Assembly: GCA_017448825.1 (NCBI GenBank)
Contig: JAFSKR010000072.1
Span: 32,564 to 96,563 of the forward strand
Direction: 5' to 3'
DNA: 64,000 nucleotides
Source: Bacteroidaceae bacterium
GTDB lineage: Bacteria > Bacteroidota > Bacteroidia > Bacteroidales > Bacteroidaceae
In this document: positions 46,518-54,267 of the stretch, in pieces
Layout of the letters: each line of letters begins with the position of its first letter
How positions within the stretch are numbered: the stretch's first letter is position 1
Notes under the pieces: generated by a model
The model's database searches: none
What the model saw: the letters and a program-made list of their open reading frames with translations, nothing else
Told to the model about the DNA's origin: nothing
Position numbers and translations under genes: made by a program

Positions 46518-49339
46518 TTTACGAAGACCTTTTTGCCGTTATTGATGAGGATGCCTTTATCAGTTGCGGTGGCTGGGCGACCGTTGAGGTCGTACGATGT
46601 ACGAGGTGTGGTGTGCGATGAGCCATCGGATGCTTTTCCGTTTGTCACGTGTATGTCGTCGATGCCTGTGCTGACTACTTCCTCATAGGTGTCGTTGATG
46701 TCTTTTGATACGGTGTCGAGGTCGGTCATGATGGCAGCAATCTCGTCGGCTGTAAGCGCATAGTTGTAGATGCGGAAGTCGTCGATGTTGCCATTGAAGA
46801 GCGGGTCGGCGGTGAACATGGAACGCCCGATGTAGCAGAGGGACGGGGCGATGTCGGAAGGCTTGATGGTGAAGTCATTGCTCTCGGCGATGTTCTCGCC
46901 ATCGAGGTAAAGGATAGCTTGCACAGCCCCCTCCTTCTCTCCCGCAGGGGTAGTGATGGGCTTGAGGGTAACGGCTACGTGGTGCCATGATGCTTTGCTT
47001 AATGCCTTGCCGTTGGTAAGTATCTGTTCGTCGCCTCCGTTCTTCATGACAAAGCGCATTTCGCTTCCGCTGGTGGGGGTGAGGAACATATATTGGTCGG
47101 TTCCGTTGCCGAAGTCGAAGATGCGCATCCAGTTTCCTGACTGGCTTTGGCGCACCCAAGTGGCAATGGTGATTTCGTCTTGATGGGCCACGGAGTAGGG
47201 GAGCATGACATAGGCGTTGCTCTCAAACTTGATGCTGTGGCTGCCAGACTTCATCAGCAGGGCGGATTGCGAGAATTTCTCGGTGCCATAGAGGGAAGCG
47301 TCAAGTTGGTTCGCTGAGTTGTCGGTCAAGTCGCCGTCGAATTGCCACTGGCCGATGAGTGCCTTCTGGGTGAGGGGTGCGGCTTGCAGCATTTCTGAGG
47401 CTTCGGAGCGGTTGCCAGCATAATCGACAGCGATGACCTTGTAGGCGTATTGTTGCCCTGCAATGGCGGTGTTGTCGATGAAGGTGGTGAGGGTGTCGCC
47501 ACGTCCGATGGTGTTGTATTCGATGGGCGAACCATCGAATGCCGAAAGTTCGGAGCGCAGGATAGTGTAGGTGAGGGCATCGTCGTCGGTGGGTGCTGTC
47601 CATGAAAGTTCCACGCTGCCGATGCGCTGCTTGGCAGAAAGTCCAGATGGTGCCTCGGGAGCCTTGGTGTCGGCCTTTGCATCGAGGGGCATGAATCGCC
47701 ACAGGTATTTCTTCAGGTTGCTGGTGGTGGTGCTTTCATCGGGTGCATTTTGCAGAGTAATGTTCGACCCCGACGTGGTGCTGCCGCAATAGAGGTATTT
47801 GTTGGAGAGTCGGCTGATGATGTAGTAGTAGCCGTCTTGTGCATATTTGAGGTACCACTGCTCGTTGGCACTGTGTCCTGCATCGTAACAGATGACTCCA
47901 GCGCCTGCACTGAGGCTGTTGTTGAGCACGTTGAGGTTGACTTTGGTGATGCTGCTGCTGGCGTTGGCGTTGTCGATGAACCAGTAGGAAATGTCGCCGT
48001 CGGTGTAGGAGGGATAGACTTTCCACTGCTGGCTGGTGCCCGAAGTCTTGCGGGTGACACTCTGCACGTTGCTGGTGCCGTTGTAGGTCAACATCTTCTT
48101 GCTTGAAGCATTCATAATTTGATAGGTGCCATCGATGACTCCTGGGGCGACGTCTTCACCCCACGTGATGTCGAAGAGACGTTCGGCATTGATTTGTCCC
48201 TTTTGGTAGCCTGTGCCTCCAGGTACGTCATAGACAAACATACGGGTGGGGCCATAGCCGTTGAAGAACACATCTTTGGTTTGGCTGATGAAGGCGAAGG
48301 AGGAAGAGGTGGCCTGACGTTCAGACGAGCCAAGGTAGCCATGCACTTCGCCTGTGGTCTCGTTACGATAGACGGCTCCACTGGTCCATGCGTCAGCGTT
48401 TTCACCATAGCCAATGCGCACTCCCTCGTTGGAGTCGATGCAGAACTGGCCGCGAGCCTTCGAATCGAAGCCCCACCAGATGCCGTTCTCCATGCCGTAG
48501 TTCACACCCACGATGGCTTCGCCCACGTTGTGCAACTCATCGGCAGTAGCCACCTTGCCGTCGGCTTTCACGGTCTGGAAGAAGGTGGCGTAGTTCTCTA
48601 ACGAACCTGCCAACTGGTGGGTGTTGCCTTCGTCAACGTAGTCTTTCAGGGCATTATACCACGGCAGTGCCTGGTCGCAGTTGAGCGTGTTGCCGCCACT
48701 GATGCGGATGCCGTCGAAGAAGGAGTCTTCGCGAATCCACTTGCACACTTGCAGGAAGTCGCTCTTGTTGCCTTCCAGCCATCCCCATGTGTAACCGTCG
48801 CCATAGTCGGGTTCGTTGAAGGGACTGACAGAATAGACTTCCATGCCCAGTTCTTGGCAGTATTTCACACTGGCCTTCAGACACTTGTACCACTCCTTCC
48901 AGTTGCCCAGGTAGTTGGTGCGGTATTCGGGATGGTCTTCGTTGAGGTAAGCATCTTGGTCGGCGGTGATGTTGATGCGTGTCACGCCCGTCAGTTTCTT
49001 GATGTTGTCACACCGCGACTTCATGGCACTCTTCTGAGCGGCCGTCAGTTCGTAGGTGCCATCGCCGTTGTCAATCACCAGTTCTGTAGGCTGGTATGCT
49101 ACACGCCCGATGGCAAGTTGTTCCTTGCCGATGAAGGCAACGCCACGATTGATGTTCCAATCCCAGTTCCACGCAGCATCCATGCCCCAGTTCACGTGGT
49201 AGGCTTTTCCCTCTGCGTTCACGTCGAAGGCGATGTTCACATCGGCAGCCTTCATGGCCTTCATGTAGTCGGCACCAGTCTGTGCGTATGCGGTCATGCC
49301 AACCAGCATCGCAGCCGTCAGTAAAAGATTCTTTTTCAT
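46514..49339 (-). CDS. Clan GH-A (GH30-like) glycoside hydrolase with ricin, Fn3 and LamG modules
   Basis: This 941-residue secreted protein (signal MKKNLLLTAAMLVGMTAYAQ) is modular. Residues 20-400 resemble a GH30-type (beta/alpha)8 barrel plus side beta domain, with 'YSVSPFNEPDYGDGY' giving a candidate acid/base at E176; the nucleophile is not obvious, 'DELHNVGEAIVG' being one candidate. Then come a ricin-like beta-trefoil (about 405-555, 'GTYQIMNASSKKMLTY', 'YYYIISRLSNKYLYC'), an Fn3 domain (about 570-660, 'PSGLSAKQRIGSVELSW'), a LamG/concanavalin-like domain (about 665-860, 'GQWQFDGDLTDNSA', 'WHHVAVTLK') and a type-A sorting tail ('YDLNGRPA...KKVFVK'). It heads the minus-strand glycan set, 22 bases after serB. 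GH30 members include xylanases, galactanases and glucosylceramidases, so the substrate is open. Confidence 0.72.
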   Translation of the reverse strand: MKKNLLLTAAMLVGMTAYAQTGADYMKAMKAADVNIAFDVNAEGKAYHVNWGMDAAWNWDWNINRGVAFIGKEQLAIGRVAYQPTELVIDNGDGTYELTAAQKSAMKSRCDNIKKLTGVTRINITADQDAYLNEDHPEYRTNYLGNWKEWYKCLKASVKYCQELGMEVYSVSPFNEPDYGDGYTWGWLEGNKSDFLQVCKWIREDSFFDGIRISGGNTLNCDQALPWYNALKDYVDEGNTHQLAGSLENYATFFQTVKADGKVATADELHNVGEAIVGVNYGMENGIWWGFDSKARGQFCIDSNEGVRIGYGENADAWTSGAVYRNETTGEVHGYLGSSERQATSSSFAFISQTKDVFFNGYGPTRMFVYDVPGGTGYQKGQINAERLFDITWGEDVAPGVIDGTYQIMNASSKKMLTYNGTSNVQSVTRKTSGTSQQWKVYPSYTDGDISYWFIDNANASSSITKVNLNVLNNSLSAGAGVICYDAGHSANEQWYLKYAQDGYYYIISRLSNKYLYCGSTTSGSNITLQNAPDESTTTSNLKKYLWRFMPLDAKADTKAPEAPSGLSAKQRIGSVELSWTAPTDDDALTYTILRSELSAFDGSPIEYNTIGRGDTLTTFIDNTAIAGQQYAYKVIAVDYAGNRSEASEMLQAAPLTQKALIGQWQFDGDLTDNSANQLDASLYGTEKFSQSALLMKSGSHSIKFESNAYVMLPYSVAHQDEITIATWVRQSQSGNWMRIFDFGNGTDQYMFLTPTSGSEMRFVMKNGGDEQILTNGKALSKASWHHVAVTLKPITTPAGEKEGAVQAILYLDGENIAESNDFTIKPSDIAPSLCYIGRSMFTADPLFNGNIDDFRIYNYALTADEIAAIMTDLDTVSKDINDTYEEVVSTGIDDIHVTNGKASDGSSHTTPRTSYDLNGRPATATDKGILINNGKKVFVK

Positions 49340-49361
49340 ATTGATAGGTTTTAGTAGGTTT

Positions 49362-50588
49362 CTATTCTCGTCCTTTTTCGTCTAAGTAGGAATCTTTGAA
49401 TCCCAAGAAGTAGAGCACACCGTCCAGTCCAATCGTGTTGATGCTCTGCTGTGCGTTTGCCACCACACGGGGCTTGGCATGGAAGGCAATGCCGAGACCA
49501 GCCTGAGAGAGCATGGGCAGGTCGTTTGCCCCGTCGCCCACGGCTATGGTCTGTTGCAAGTCCACCTTTTCCACCTGGGCAATGAGCTTCAAGAGCTCTG
49601 CCTTGCGACGTCCATCCACAATCTCGCCCACATAGTTGCCCGTCAAGTGCCCAGTCTCGTCAATTTCTAGTTCGTTGGCATACACATAGTCGATGCCGTA
49701 ACGCTTCTGGATGTACTCACCAAAGAAGGTGAAGCCACCAGAGAGGATAGCGATTTTGTAGCCATACTTCTTCAGCACATACATCAGCCTATCGACTCCC
49801 TCGGTGAAAGGCAAGTTCTCCGCAATCTCTCGCATCACCCCCACATCCAGTCCTTTCAAGAGCTTGCACCGCTTCGTGAAGCTCTCCTTGAAGTCTATCT
49901 CGCCCCGCATGGCACTTGCCGTGATGGCTGCCACCTCGTCATACACTCCATGCTTCCTTGCCAGCTCGTCGATGACCTCCGTCTGAATGAGTGTGGAGTC
50001 CATGTCAAAGCAGATGAGTCGGCGCATCCGTCGGTACATATCATCCGTCTGGAAGGAACCGTCCACTTCTAACTCGCTCGACATACGGAGCAGTTCGGCA
50101 TGTAGAGCCTCCTTGTCCTTCGGAGTGCCACGCACGGAGAACTGGATGCAGGCACGTGTCTTCTCTTTGGGATGGCGGATGCTGGCACGTCCCGACAAAC
50201 GTTTGATGCCGTCGATGTTGAGTCCTTGCTCCACAATCAGTTTGCTCACAGCCTCAATCTGTTGTGCACTGAGTTGTCTGCCCAGCACGGTGAGGATGTA
50301 GCGATTCTTACCTTGACGTGCCACCCATGCTTCGTACTCGTCCATTGTGATGGGATGGAAACTGATGTTCACACCCAACTCGCTCGCCTTGAAGAGCAGT
50401 TCCTTCATCACATAGCCCGACTTCTCTTCAGCCACCCGAATTAGGATGCCAAGTGAGAGAGTCGAATGGATGTCTGCCTGACCGATGTCCTGAATGTCCA
50501 CATCGTAACGTGCCAACACGTCCATCACGCCAGCCGTCAGTCCTGGGCGGTCTTCGCCTGTGATACGCAATAAGATAAGTTCCTCCAT
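49362..50588 (-). CDS. serB: Phosphoserine phosphatase with N-terminal ACT domains
   Basis: The ATG at 50588 (MEELILLRITGEDRPGLTAG) is preferred; an upstream TTG adds four residues only. The 408-residue product has ACT domains in residues 1-170 ('GEDRPGLTAGVMDVLARYDV'; 'ILTVLGRQLSAQQIEAV') and a HAD phosphatase in 185-400: motif I 'FDMDSTLI' (D195 nucleophile, D197 acid), 'AILSGGFTFFGEYI' and motif III/IV 'VAVGDGANDLPML'. It performs the last step of serine biosynthesis, phosphoserine to serine, in the cytoplasm; ACT domains usually bind amino acids for control. It lies between tyrS and the GH30-like gene on the same strand. The 22-base gap to the glycan set raises the chance of read-through into it. 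Confidence 0.94.
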   Translation of the reverse strand: MEELILLRITGEDRPGLTAGVMDVLARYDVDIQDIGQADIHSTLSLGILIRVAEEKSGYVMKELLFKASELGVNISFHPITMDEYEAWVARQGKNRYILTVLGRQLSAQQIEAVSKLIVEQGLNIDGIKRLSGRASIRHPKEKTRACIQFSVRGTPKDKEALHAELLRMSSELEVDGSFQTDDMYRRMRRLICFDMDSTLIQTEVIDELARKHGVYDEVAAITASAMRGEIDFKESFTKRCKLLKGLDVGVMREIAENLPFTEGVDRLMYVLKKYGYKIAILSGGFTFFGEYIQKRYGIDYVYANELEIDETGHLTGNYVGEIVDGRRKAELLKLIAQVEKVDLQQTIAVGDGANDLPMLSQAGLGIAFHAKPRVVANAQQSINTIGLDGVLYFLGFKDSYLDEKGRE

Positions 50589-50662
50589 GGCTATAAACAA
50601 AGTTAAGAATTGGTTTATTCAACTTTCTGAAGTTATCACTTTTTTCGAAGTTATTTTTTTTT

Positions 50663-50791
50663 CGAAGTTATCGCTTCGCTCGAAGTTATCGAAGTTAACG
50701 AAGTTATCGCCGATAGTTTTTGTGGTTGTTTTCGATGTAGTTTCGATGTCCTTAACTATTGTCGTTAACTTCGAGCGAAGCGATAACTTCG
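50663..50791. repeat. Inverted-repeat-rich spacer between tyrS and serB
   Basis: Positions 50663-50691 and 50763-50791 are reverse complements over 29 bp with one mismatch, around a 71-base spacer. Multiple short 'cgaagtta' / 'taacttcg' units occur across 50645-50832, including outside the arms. No gene is present. It may form a large cruciform or terminate tyrS transcripts. Confidence 0.75.
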
Positions 50792-50865
50792 CTAACTTCG
50801 TTAACTTCCCAAAGCGCTAACTTCGTTAACTTCAAAGATATACAACTTGCGAAAGTTGAATTAGT

Positions 50866-52167
50866 TTAGCACTTTGCTATGATCAAACTATACTTCTTTT
50901 TGCCTTGCTGAATGAGAAGGTATTTCTCGTCCAACAGGTCAGCAGTGGTGATGAGTTGGTCAGCTTGTGCCACCTTCTCCTTGTTGACACTTACGCCACC
51001 ACCCTTCACGAGCGTCTTCACCTCACCCTTGCTGGGGAAAACTGCCGCATGGTCCACACACAGGTCTGCCAGTTTCACGCCATCCTTGAAGAGCGTCTTG
51101 TCCACCTCGAAGTGAGGCACGCCGTTGAACACATCCAGCAGCGTCTGTTCGTCCAGCTTCAGCAAGCTTTCCTTCGTCGATTTGCCGAAGAGAATGTTGC
51201 TCGCCTCCACAGCCATGTCATAGTCCTCCTTGGAATGCACCATGATGGTCACCTCCTCTGCCAGCCGTTTCTGCAGCACACGGCGACCCGGGTCAGTCTT
51301 GTGTTCAGTGATGATAGCGTCAATCTCCTCCTTCTCCAGCGAAGTGAATATCTTGATGTAACGCTCCGCATCCTCGTCAGGCACATTCAGCCAGAACTGA
51401 TAGAACTGATAAGGCGACGTGTAGCGTCTGTCCAGCCACACATTGCCACTCTCCGTCTTGCCAAACTTCCTGCCGTCGCTCTTCGTCACCAGCGGACACG
51501 TCAGCGCGAAGCACTCCTTGCCATTCATGCGGCGAATCAGTTCCGAGCCCGTCGTGATGTTGCCCCACTGGTCGGCACCACCCAACTGCAACTTGCAGCC
51601 CTTATGCTCATTCAAGTAATAAAAGTCATACCCTTGCAGCAGCTGATACGTGAACTCCGTGAAGCTCAGTCCATCCCTCGCCTCACCATTCAGACGCTTC
51701 TGCACACTCTCCTTCGCCATCATGTAGTTCACCGTGATGTGCTTCCCGATGTCCCTCACAAAGTCGAGGAACTTAAAATCCTTCATCCAGTCGTAGTTGT
51801 TCACCAGTTCCGCACGGTTAGGCGCATCGCTGTCGAAGTCCAAGAAGTGAGAGAGTTGCTTCTTGATGCACGCCACATTATGCCGCAGCGTCTCCTCATC
51901 CAGCAAATTCCGCTCCTGGCTCTTGCCAGAAGGGTCGCCAATCATGCCCGTCGCCCCTCCGATGAGTGCCAGCGGTTTATGTCCGCACCGTTGGAAGTGA
52001 CGCAGCATCATCACACCACACAAGTGACCGATGTGCAGCGAATCAGCCGTCGGGTCAATGCCCAAATAAGCCGTAACCTGCTCCTTCTTGAGCAGTTCGT
52101 CAGTGCCTGGCATCATTTGGTGAATCATGCCACGCCAAGTAAGTTCCTGTACAAAATCCTTCATCAT
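50866..52167 (-). CDS. tyrS: Tyrosyl-tRNA synthetase
   Basis: This 433-residue class Ic synthetase charges tRNA-Tyr with tyrosine. The Rossmann core has the HIGH motif in '[11 protein letters not shown]', '[14 protein letters not shown]', the tyrosine-site helix '[12 protein letters not shown]', '[11 protein letters not shown]' and the KMSKS equivalent 'KFGKTESG'. The C-terminal 80 residues form an S4-like RNA-binding domain ('[17 protein letters not shown]'). The length matches bacterial TyrRS of the 420-430 class. It starts MMKDF, with either Met usable. A TACCTTTG box lies at 52210-52217 on this strand, and asnB is divergent. A long antisense frame across the gene is a codon-bias shadow. 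Confidence 0.96.
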   Translation of the reverse strand: MMKDFVQELTWRGMIHQMMPGTDELLKKEQVTAYLGIDPTADSLHIGHLCGVMMLRHFQRCGHKPLALIGGATGMIGDPSGKSQERNLLDEETLRHNVACIKKQLSHFLDFDSDAPNRAELVNNYDWMKDFKFLDFVRDIGKHITVNYMMAKESVQKRLNGEARDGLSFTEFTYQLLQGYDFYYLNEHKGCKLQLGGADQWGNITTGSELIRRMNGKECFALTCPLVTKSDGRKFGKTESGNVWLDRRYTSPYQFYQFWLNVPDEDAERYIKIFTSLEKEEIDAIITEHKTDPGRRVLQKRLAEEVTIMVHSKEDYDMAVEASNILFGKSTKESLLKLDEQTLLDVFNGVPHFEVDKTLFKDGVKLADLCVDHAAVFPSKGEVKTLVKGGGVSVNKEKVAQADQLITTADLLDEKYLLIQQGKKKYSLIIAKC

Positions 52168-52209
52168 ATTTTTAGTTTTTAATTTATTGTTTTTAGTTTT
52201 TTTAGGCTA

Positions 52210-52217
52210 CAAAGGTA
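52210..52217 (-). promoter_or_regulatory. Promoter -7 box for tyrS
   Basis: The plus strand reads caaaggta, i.e. TACCTTTG on the minus strand, 42 bases upstream of the tyrS start. No TTG at proper -33 spacing is visible. Confidence 0.55.
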
Positions 52218-52313
52218 GTGAATTTTCTGTACTTACCCCCTATTTTTTCCGTTTTTCTTGCAACCCCCAAACATATTTTTCCCCCTTTACCTGTAACATT
52301 TTTCATATTTTTC

Positions 52314-52344
52314 TTGCAAGATGAGTGTGAAAATGCTACCTTTG
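52314..52344 (+). promoter_or_regulatory. Promoter for asnB (TTG, 20-base spacer, TACCTTTG)
   Basis: A TTG at 52314-52316 and TACCTTTG at 52337-52344 are separated by 20 bases, a good match to the Bacteroidetes -33/-7 pattern. The box lies 51 bases before the asnB ATG. Confidence 0.75.
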
Positions 52345-52395
52345 CATCCGATTTTAGTATCAAAAAGAAACAAAAACAAATAAAACACCTTCATT

Positions 52396-54132
52396 ATGTG
52401 TGGTATCGTAGGAATCTTCGGAGTGAAAGAACAAACCCCCGAATTGAGAAAGAAAGCCCTGAAGATGTCGCAAAAAATACGGCATCGCGGACCCGATTGG
52501 TCAGGCATCTATGTAGGAAAGACAGCCATCTTGGCACACGAACGACTCTCCATCGTTGACCCCGAGTCAGGAAGACAACCTCTCTTTTCGCCCGACAAAA
52601 AGCAGATTTTGGCAGTGAATGGAGAAATATACAACCACCGTGACATCCGTCGCCGTTATTCCACCCTGTATGAATTTCAGACCGGCAGCGACTGCGAAGT
52701 CATCCTGGCACTCTATCAACACCTGGTAGTCCCAGCAACGCCAGCAGAAAAGCCCGCCAAAATCAGAGAACTCTTTGAGCAACTAAACGGAATCTTCGCC
52801 TTTGCCCTCTACGATGAAGCAAACGACACCTATCTCATAGGTCGCGACCCCATAGGCGTCATCCCACTATATATCGGTCACGATGCCGACGGAAAAGTCT
52901 ATGTGGCATCCGAACTAAAAGCACTCGAAGGATTCTGTGAAAAATACCAGCCCTTCCTGCCTGGACATTATATATATGGAAACGAAAAACAACTCACCCA
53001 GTGGTACGACCGTTCGTGGATGCACCAACTTCCGACAGACTGCACCGATGAAACCCGTGAAACCGCACGCCTCACCTACAAAGAAAGTGTAGAAGCCATC
53101 CACGACGCACTCCAAGCCAGCGTGAAGCGACAGCTGATGAGCGATGTGCCATACGGAGTGCTCCTCTCAGGAGGGCTCGACTCCTCAGTGACCAGTGCCA
53201 TCGCCGAGAAATTCGCCTCACACCGTGTGGAAGCCGATGGAAAAGAACCAGCATGGTGGCCACGTCTGCACTCCTTCGCCGTAGGCCTGAAAGGAGCCCC
53301 CGACCTTGCCAAAGCCCGAGAAGTGGCAGACCACATCGGCACCGTCCATCACGAAATCAACTACACCGTGCAAGAAGGCATCGACGCCATCCGCGACGTG
53401 ATATACTTCATCGAGACCTACGACGTAACCACCGTACGCGCCTCCACCCCCATGTACCTCTTGGCACGAGTCATCAAGTCCATGGGCATCAAGATGGTGC
53501 TCAGTGGCGAAGGAGCTGACGAAGTGTTTGGAGGCTACCTCTACTTCCACAAAGCCCCCGATGCCAAAGAATTCCACGAAGAGACAGTGCGCAAACTCGG
53601 AAAACTCTATCAGTACGACTGCCTCCGAGCCAACAAAAGCCTGTCCGCATGGGGAGTCGAAGGACGAGTCCCCTTCCTCGACAAAGAATTTCTGGACGTC
53701 GCCATGTCGCTCAACCCAGCCTACAAACTCTGTCCAGGCAAAGAAATCGAGAAGAAAATCGTCCGTGAAGCCTTTGCCCACATGCTCCCCGAAACCGTTG
53801 CATGGCGGCAAAAAGAGCAATTCTCCGACGGAGTGGGCTACAGCTGGATAGACACCCTCAAGCAAATCACCTCCCAAGCCGTCACCGACGAACAGATGGC
53901 ACATGCCGCCGAGCGGTTCCCCATCAACACACCATTGAACAAAGAAGAATACTACTATCGAACCATCTTCGAAGAGCACTTCCCCAGCGACTCCGCAGCC
54001 CGTTCCGTGCCCCACGAAGCATCCGTCGCCTGCTCCACCGCCAAGGCACTCGAATGGGACGAAGCATGGAAAAACATGAACGAACCCTCAGGGCGAGCCG
54101 TTGCAGGAGTACACGAACAAGCATATCAATAG
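52396..54132 (+). CDS. asnB: Asparagine synthetase B, glutamine-hydrolysing
   Basis: This 578-residue enzyme makes asparagine from aspartate, glutamine and ATP in the cytoplasm. It begins MCGIVGIFG, giving the N-terminal Cys nucleophile of class II glutaminases after Met removal. Further glutaminase markers are 'HERLSIVDPESGRQPLFS', 'VNGEIYNH' and 'GSDCEVI'. The synthetase half has the PP-loop 'LLSGGLDSSV' (S258-S263), 'YDVTTVRASTPMYLLAR', 'SGEGADEVFGGYLYF' and 'GVEGRVPFLDKEFLD'. The length is normal for E. coli-type AsnB. Good promoter elements lie upstream and a weak hairpin downstream, so it is probably a single-gene unit. Confidence 0.96.
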   Translation: MCGIVGIFGVKEQTPELRKKALKMSQKIRHRGPDWSGIYVGKTAILAHERLSIVDPESGRQPLFSPDKKQILAVNGEIYNHRDIRRRYSTLYEFQTGSDCEVILALYQHLVVPATPAEKPAKIRELFEQLNGIFAFALYDEANDTYLIGRDPIGVIPLYIGHDADGKVYVASELKALEGFCEKYQPFLPGHYIYGNEKQLTQWYDRSWMHQLPTDCTDETRETARLTYKESVEAIHDALQASVKRQLMSDVPYGVLLSGGLDSSVTSAIAEKFASHRVEADGKEPAWWPRLHSFAVGLKGAPDLAKAREVADHIGTVHHEINYTVQEGIDAIRDVIYFIETYDVTTVRASTPMYLLARVIKSMGIKMVLSGEGADEVFGGYLYFHKAPDAKEFHEETVRKLGKLYQYDCLRANKSLSAWGVEGRVPFLDKEFLDVAMSLNPAYKLCPGKEIEKKIVREAFAHMLPETVAWRQKEQFSDGVGYSWIDTLKQITSQAVTDEQMAHAAERFPINTPLNKEEYYYRTIFEEHFPSDSAARSVPHEASVACSTAKALEWDEAWKNMNEPSGRAVAGVHEQAYQ

Positions 54133-54160
54133 TGCTTCATTTAGCGAAGCGCCTAATATG
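54132..54160 (-). repeat. GCTTCGCT-type repeat, inverted copy after asnB
   Basis: Directly behind the asnB stop the plus strand reads tgcttcatttagcgaagcgc. Its reverse complement contains gcgcttcgctaaatga, matching the core of the repeats behind the fimbrillin genes about 36 kb away. Confidence 0.6.
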
Positions 54161-54183
54161 TTACATGTCTGCAAAAAAATGTT

Positions 54184-54215
54184 ACCTGCCTTATAATGTG
54201 AGGCGGGTTTTCTTT
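54184..54215 (+). terminator. Probable intrinsic terminator of asnB
   Basis: acctgcctta (54184-54193) can pair with tgaggcgggt (54199-54208), including G-U pairs, around a 5-base loop. It is followed by a T-rich stretch. It overlaps the promoter region of the next gene. Confidence 0.5.
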
Positions 54216-54216
54216 G

Positions 54217-54224
54217 TACCTTTG
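54217..54224 (+). promoter_or_regulatory. Promoter -7 box for the GH51 gene
   Basis: TACCTTTG lies 43 bases before the ATG at 54268. No TTG is seen at -33 spacing, where the asnB terminator hairpin sits instead. Confidence 0.6.
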
Positions 54225-54267
54225 CATCGCACATTTGACTTTTTGCATTATCAATACCTAAAACGAT

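Noticed and set aside
50598-50605. TAACTTTG on the minus strand just upstream of serB as a promoter
   Set aside because: It matches TAnnTTTG but lies only about 10 bases from the start codon and lacks a -33 element at correct spacing.
50905-52182. 425-codon plus-strand open frame opposite tyrS
   Set aside because: It covers tyrS almost exactly in antisense and shows no recognisable domain; tyrS motifs are complete.
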